Of a stretch of DNA of 64,000 bases, positions 59,601-64,000 are shown one piece after another. How positions within the stretch are numbered: position 1 is the stretch's first letter; every line of letters begins with the position of its first letter. Below the pieces are notes generated by a model. The model saw only the letters and a list, made by a program, of their open reading frames with translations, ran no database searches and was not told the DNA's origin. The position numbers and the translations under genes are program-made. This stretch comes from Membranipora membranacea (taxonomy: Eukaryota; Bryozoa; Gymnolaemata; Cheilostomatida; Membraniporidae): positions 928,001 to 992,000 of the forward strand of contig OU612065.1 of the NCBI GenBank assembly GCA_914767715.1. Direction: 5' to 3'.

Positions 59601-60284
59601 ACAATTTCATGCTGTGAACCTTTGCTGCCTGTGATAGCCTGGGATATAACACTACTGAGTTGCCGTAAGAGCTTCTAGGTCTCAGCTGTATATCTGGTAC
59701 AGGAGAGAAAGCAACAGTAGTTGTGAGCAGTCAAACCTTTAATTATTTATTTCCTGGTAAAACTAATAAGTTTTGATTGTTTTCAAATTTTAGGTTCGAA
59801 TGAAGTGATGACGAATGATTCTCAGAGAGATGGAATTATATCCTCTTCTCACAATGTCTCCGGATCAGATGAAAATATAAAAAGTACACAGTCTACAGGT
59901 AAAACAGGTGGAGGTGAGCTGGCGGATATAGAAGCATTACCTGCTGATAGCGCTCCTCAGGCTAACAATGAGGGGGATAAGCAGGAGGAAGAGGAGGAAG
60001 AGGGGGACAGTTTATTCCATGAGTTCACCAGAGAGAGCTATGATAAGCTTATAGTAGCTGAGCTGGAGAGGAAACAGCAGGAGGAAACTCGTCAAGTTAG
60101 TAAGGAGGAGGCACATCTCGTAGATGGTGAGATTGTGTTCGATGATGTCGAGGATGATACTCCAAAAATAGCCAGAGATCCAAAACTAGCAGACGGCCAG
60201 CCATTACCTGAAAAGCTTGGACGATTTCCTCGGGAACTAGATGGATTACCTCTTGAAGAGATCGACCCTCACATTCAAGAAAAG
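56681..60284 (+). CDS. para: Voltage-gated sodium channel alpha subunit, N-terminal exons (partial)
   Basis: Two exons, 56681-56834 and 59794-60284, join in phase (1 nt + 2 nt) to give the first 215 residues. The C-terminal half shows the Nav N-terminal signature: SLFHEFTRESYDKLIVAELE (Drosophila Para SLFRPFTRESLVQIE), an acidic DGEIVFDDVEDDTPK and PLPEKLGRFPRELDG with PLEEIDPHIQEK (Para PLEDIDPYY). The exon ends in phase 0 at the boundary just before domain I S1. About 130 extra Ser/Asn/acidic residues precede the conserved part, longer than in Para. The ATG directly follows a CAG acceptor. The downstream transmembrane exons were not found in the remaining 3.7 kb, so the gene continues past a long intron. 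Confidence 0.85.
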
Positions 60285-61994
60285 GTAAAATTAATGTTAA
60301 ACTCACACTCGTAAACAACTGATTAACAATGATGCCAAATGTATAGTGGGCCATAACAATTTTCACTAATGTGTATTTTGAGGGTTCACCAACCAGAGGA
60401 AATATCATACATTTCCATTCAATGTTTGAATATGATCAGGCTGTACGTGCTGGGCCTGACTTGATCCATGCCAATGGCTGAATTTTTCCCCTCAAAAACT
60501 CTCCATAGAGAACAGATCAATTGTGTCCATTCCTCTGGGAGCAGGTTTTTGATTGTTAGTCTGCTCTGTACATAGATATAGGAATTATCTCTCCAGAACC
60601 AAGCATAGACCTTCACTAATGGAATGATAAGATCCATTCATTTATTTGGTAACCAGATTTTTATTTTGCGATACTCTTACGCAGCCGTATCCCAGTTCCA
60701 GGTACTGTGCACAATGTCAGATCTAAATCCTCGCTATTGTATCTACCTACCAGAGCTGACTGATATCACCATCCCTAACTTAGATCTCAAGTCAAAACCT
60801 AATATCAAATGAAATAATACAAACTCTTTCATTCTGCTCCATACAGAGCGGAAGTGTATATAAAGTCAGGGAGGTTAGGCCTGCAGCTTCAGAAGCTGCT
60901 CATCTTACTGAGCGGAGCTGGGTCACATTGCTTGTCTTAACCAAAAAATCACTACCTAAGCTTTGTTTGGTGGGGGGTTTCGTTGGGGTGGAGTTTGTTC
61001 CCCCCCCACCGAACAAATCTTGTCAAGACAGGCTATACCTTAATGTATCCACGAAACTTTCATTCCTCCACGATATTGGACAGTGATATTGGACAGCCAA
61101 CATCGACAATTTTAAACGACAATGTTTAGAACTGCTCTTTCTTAGATCAAGTAACATATCAAGGAGCACTTGAAGTTGAGACTGAATTTTAATGATCTCC
61201 GATTTTTATAAATATGGTTTACATAAAATGGGCCTACCAAACATTGACTCAAGTCAACTCAGCTGAGCTAAATGGATTTAGAAAAATTTCACAGTATATA
61301 ATTACAGATTTATTTGTTCACAGGCGATTGTGATGGGAATAATCTAGGAATTTTAATGTTTAAAGTACCAAATTAATACCTTGTAATATAAATTATTCCT
61401 TGGTGGTAACAAGCAAACACAAGTTATTTGTTTACCTTAGTGACTGCAAGGTTTGATAGAGAGTAATATATAGTGATGATTGGTAACTCTATACTCACAC
61501 CAGGACCTGTGTGTTTTATAACATGGTTTTGTTGAGCTTGTCTAGGATTTCTCTAAAAGAAGTTATTCATTTTTTACACCGTGTCACTTTTACATTAAAC
61601 AGCTTAAACAAGCAAGCAGTCTTTCAAAGCCCTAACTAAATCAAACAAATTATGCAATCCAAATAAAATTCAGAATTAGTAAAATGTGCTCCCATTTAAT
61701 ATTAAAAGAAGCTTTTACGATCAAACTTGAATTGCTGTAATATAAAAGATAACAAATCATATACTTAAGGTGTGACCTTCACTAAAGCTTCTCAAGTACC
61801 CCTGAACCGAGCAGAACCAAGCAGGACAAAGTACATTTGTGGTTCATAATACCTTTTTAGCCCCATTATAGTTCATTTTTTTCATCTTGTTATTGGAATA
61901 TCTGCTTTGTACTTGCCGGTCTTGAGGAGCGTGCTAATGGTTGTTATGTGGACCATCAGTAGTAGAGAGAAATCTGCCGCCAACGAAGCTGGAT

Positions 61995-62092
61995 AGGTTA
62001 GGGTAGGCCAGAAGTCATAGGTTAGGGGTTATAGGTTAGGGGTTATAGGTTAGGGGTTATAGGTAACGGTAGGCCAGGAGTCATAGGTTAGG
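61995..62092. repeat. Telomere-like tandem repeat
   Basis: Three to four copies of a 14-bp unit (TAGGTTAGGGGTTA) flanked by diverged copies containing GGTAGGCCAGRAGTCA. TTAGGG-like motifs occur inside the unit, but the array is too short and diverged to be a telomere. Confidence 0.8.
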
Positions 62093-62516
62093 ATAGAACA
62101 TGAGGATTTATTCTAGTAGTGAGTAATCCTGTGGCTGTCTCTAGCTGATCAGGCTTCTGGAAGAAAGAATCAAGAGCTTTATTTCTAATGTCATTCCCTG
62201 TGTAACTGTAATAAGACAATAGTACTGAGATTGACTGTCACTAGCACTGTGTGAATATCACAACTGTTCTATATATGGATTTCAACATTCAGTTAAATCG
62301 GACCGTGTCTTTGGCAAAACACTAAGTTTCGGTTCACAAGCAAGGAGTTGTTGTTAGGTAGCTTGATCCTCCAAACCCATGCCCTCTACCCAATGGCCCC
62401 AATGTTAGGGTGTTACAGTTGTTATTTCTCCAGCAGTGTATTTGGCATTGGCATCGATCAGGAAGTTTTGTTCAAAACTAACCTAGTCAAACAATGTGAA
62501 GATATTAGGGAAGGAA

Positions 62517-62617
62517 TTACATTCAAACTAGATCAAGCATGATCCAATTTGCCTGCTCACAGAATGGGTAGGAGCGAAAGTGAGCAAATTGAATCAAAAT
62601 TGATCTAGTGTTTGTAA
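62517..62617. mobile_element. Small inverted-repeat element (MITE-like)
   Basis: Imperfect arms of about 38-44 bp containing AACTAGATCAAGCATGATCC on the left and the complementary GTGAGCAAATTGAATC with TTGATCTAGTGTTTG on the right. Target duplication not clear. Confidence 0.5.
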
Positions 62618-62680
62618 GGGGGAGGGATATCAGTAAATGTGCAAAGTTTCTGCGCATGTTTTAGTATATTGTTTTTTCAG

Positions 62681-62795
62681 TTTCAAATGTCACCGAATCG
62701 CAAACATGAATGAAGGTCCGGTGTGTCAGAGTGCAAGTGACCCGACTATTCAGCGGCCAAGTGATCACAGTGACTCTATCACCGTGTTTGGTTAA
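62681..62795 (+). CDS. Possible terminal exon of an unidentified gene
   Basis: A strong acceptor (ATTGTTTTTTCAG) opens into a frame of 37 codons including FKCHRIANMNEG and ending SDSITVFG before TAA. An AATAAA lies 240 bp downstream at 63035-63040. The peptide is not recognised and no partner exon was found upstream, so it could be a chance ORF, or a terminal exon of a gene nested in the channel intron. Confidence 0.3.
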
Positions 62796-63034
62796 CCTTC
62801 AGACAGGATGTGAGACTGTTTCAGGGCTTGTGTCATGTAGGGGGGGGGGATGACATTACCACTTTCATGGACAGCCTCACTCGTCGATGGGACCCCTCAG
62901 ACTAGTCAGCTGTGTTTGTATCAGCGGTAGGGATCATTCCAAAGTCATGCCTGACATCTTGTAAACGATCCCTCACAATGTCTTTGCTTTGTTAGTATTA
63001 CATGTTATGTACATATAAGTGTGTGCAGTTCAAT

Positions 63035-63040
63035 AATAAA
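63035..63040 (+). terminator. Candidate poly(A) signal
   Basis: AATAAA downstream of the possible terminal exon ending at 62795, followed by a T-rich stretch. Confidence 0.35.
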
Positions 63041-64000
63041 GAAAGTTTACATTCTTATGAAACTTTGGGTTTTTATTTTTAATTGAAAAGAGAAAAATAC
63101 TGGAAATTCAAAGTTCAATATTTGTCCTACACGGTTTACCTTGTGCCAACAGAGAAACTGACCACTGAATAGTCGGCTATGGCAGCCAAAGTTATGTTGT
63201 CCATTTTACATTATTTTGTGCTCGCAATTACTGCCAGAGGCTATTTTCAGTTAAAAAGCTGTGGTAATCATGCGTATTACACAAATAATAATATTACACA
63301 AATAACGTCTTTCATACTTGGTTGAGAAATGAGCCGGACTTTTTGTAATATAAATATGACTGCTTTTATTGAATACAGCCAGGCGACTTTAAACGATAAT
63401 TTAACTTGAAGCTAATCTAAGTGAAAGGCGTACTACTTGAGAGAATGGTTTTTGAACTGCTGTACAAATATAAGCCAGTAACATTTATACATGAGCTATA
63501 ATAGAATTATGATAAGTAGAGAAATAATAAATCAGATCATGAGATGGCAGCGGAGCAAGGCTAACCCATAGCTACCTGACACGCTGCTCTATTCCAATGG
63601 TCATACCGAATCGGCAGCGTACCTGGTACTGATGCACCGACCGGTGGTGTATGTTAGCATTCAAGACTGCACACTCACTTAATATTTACCAATATTGTTA
63701 ACCCCCCCTAAGGTCTAGTATATTGTGTAAAATAAGTATAATGTACCAATATAATATTTGTCCAAGGAGTTAGGTGACTCTCTCTTACTTCTTGATTTGA
63801 CGAATACTAGATGGGTTGGGTTGGTCAGCAGTTTGAAGCTGTCATCAAAATATTGACTGTTGTCAGGCTTTAGAGGAGGTGTGCCTCGTTATTTTCTATG
63901 GCCACCAAACCAGAACAGGAACAAGTAAAGGAAAGAATAACACAGTGAATAAACCAAAATACCACCATGATAGCAAGTAGCCTGGGCAGGCTGTCGGGGG

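Larger units (their letters stand above)
60285..64000. other. Right end of window: sodium-channel intron or intergenic DNA
   Basis: No transmembrane-segment exon of the channel was found. The stretch contains a telomere-like tandem repeat, a small inverted-repeat element and one possible terminal exon at 62681, each listed separately. Confidence 0.45.

Noticed and set aside
60646-60696. Small open segment IFILRYSYAAVSQFQ between AG and GT as the next sodium-channel exon
   Set aside because: It lacks the expected IFRFS and PFN motifs, is too short, and any similarity is too weak.
61995-62092. Interstitial telomere
   Set aside because: Units are 14 bp with only embedded TTAGGG-like strings, few copies and mixed flanks.

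Overview
This is metazoan nuclear DNA: AT-rich, with multi-exon genes, canonical GT/AG introns of roughly 50 bp to 3 kb, and non-LTR retrotransposons, tRNA-derived SINEs, MITEs and minisatellites. The gene set (five-LIM muscle protein, voltage-gated sodium channel, PARP2, DEPDC1, TMEM18, TTC5) points to a bilaterian invertebrate. The Mlp84B-like five-LIM protein is most typical of protostomes, so a spiralian is my best guess, but the species cannot be fixed from the sequence. All exon joins below were deduced by hand from splice sites, reading phase and family similarity; no transcript or database was consulted.

Layout, left to right. 143-690 (-): 5'-truncated non-LTR reverse transcriptase remnant. 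1874-11597 (-): complete DEPDC1 orthologue, 15 coding exons, 945 aa, with a 27-bp minisatellite in one intron. 12910-20468 (+): five-LIM muscle protein, 10 coding exons, 533 aa, divergent from DEPDC1. 20.8-22.2 kb: array of palindromic repeats, partly duplicated. 22842-25321 (+): single-LIM cysteine-rich protein, 120 aa, with the same intron phases as the five-LIM gene. 27101-28868 (-): TMEM18, 5 exons, 157 aa. 29526-30625 (+): long reverse-transcriptase ORF with a YADN catalytic motif. 31103-35793: 4.7-kb element with about 132-bp terminal inverted repeats and 6-bp target duplications, carrying an exon-like ORF. 36750-43953 (+): PARP2-like gene, 19 exons, 731 aa, with two N-terminal WWE domains ahead of WGR, helical and catalytic domains. 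44689-50032 (-): DNAJC27/RBJ-like GTPase lacking a J domain, with a 2.9-kb TIR element in one intron. 53318-54628 (+): TTC5 in one uninterrupted coding exon. 56681-60284 (+): first two coding exons of a voltage-gated sodium channel alpha subunit; the rest lies beyond what I can see.

The host genes do not form an operon or pathway. The two LIM genes are tandem relatives probably acting at the actin/Z-disc cytoskeleton. PARP2 and TTC5 are both linked to DNA damage or stress responses, and they are also close neighbours on human chromosome 14q11.2, so their linkage here looks like conserved microsynteny. The least explained material is the mobile DNA: two sizeable TIR elements sharing 6-bp target duplications and TAC...GTA ends, several miniature foldback elements with clear target duplications, and a palindromic repeat family centred on a GATATC core.
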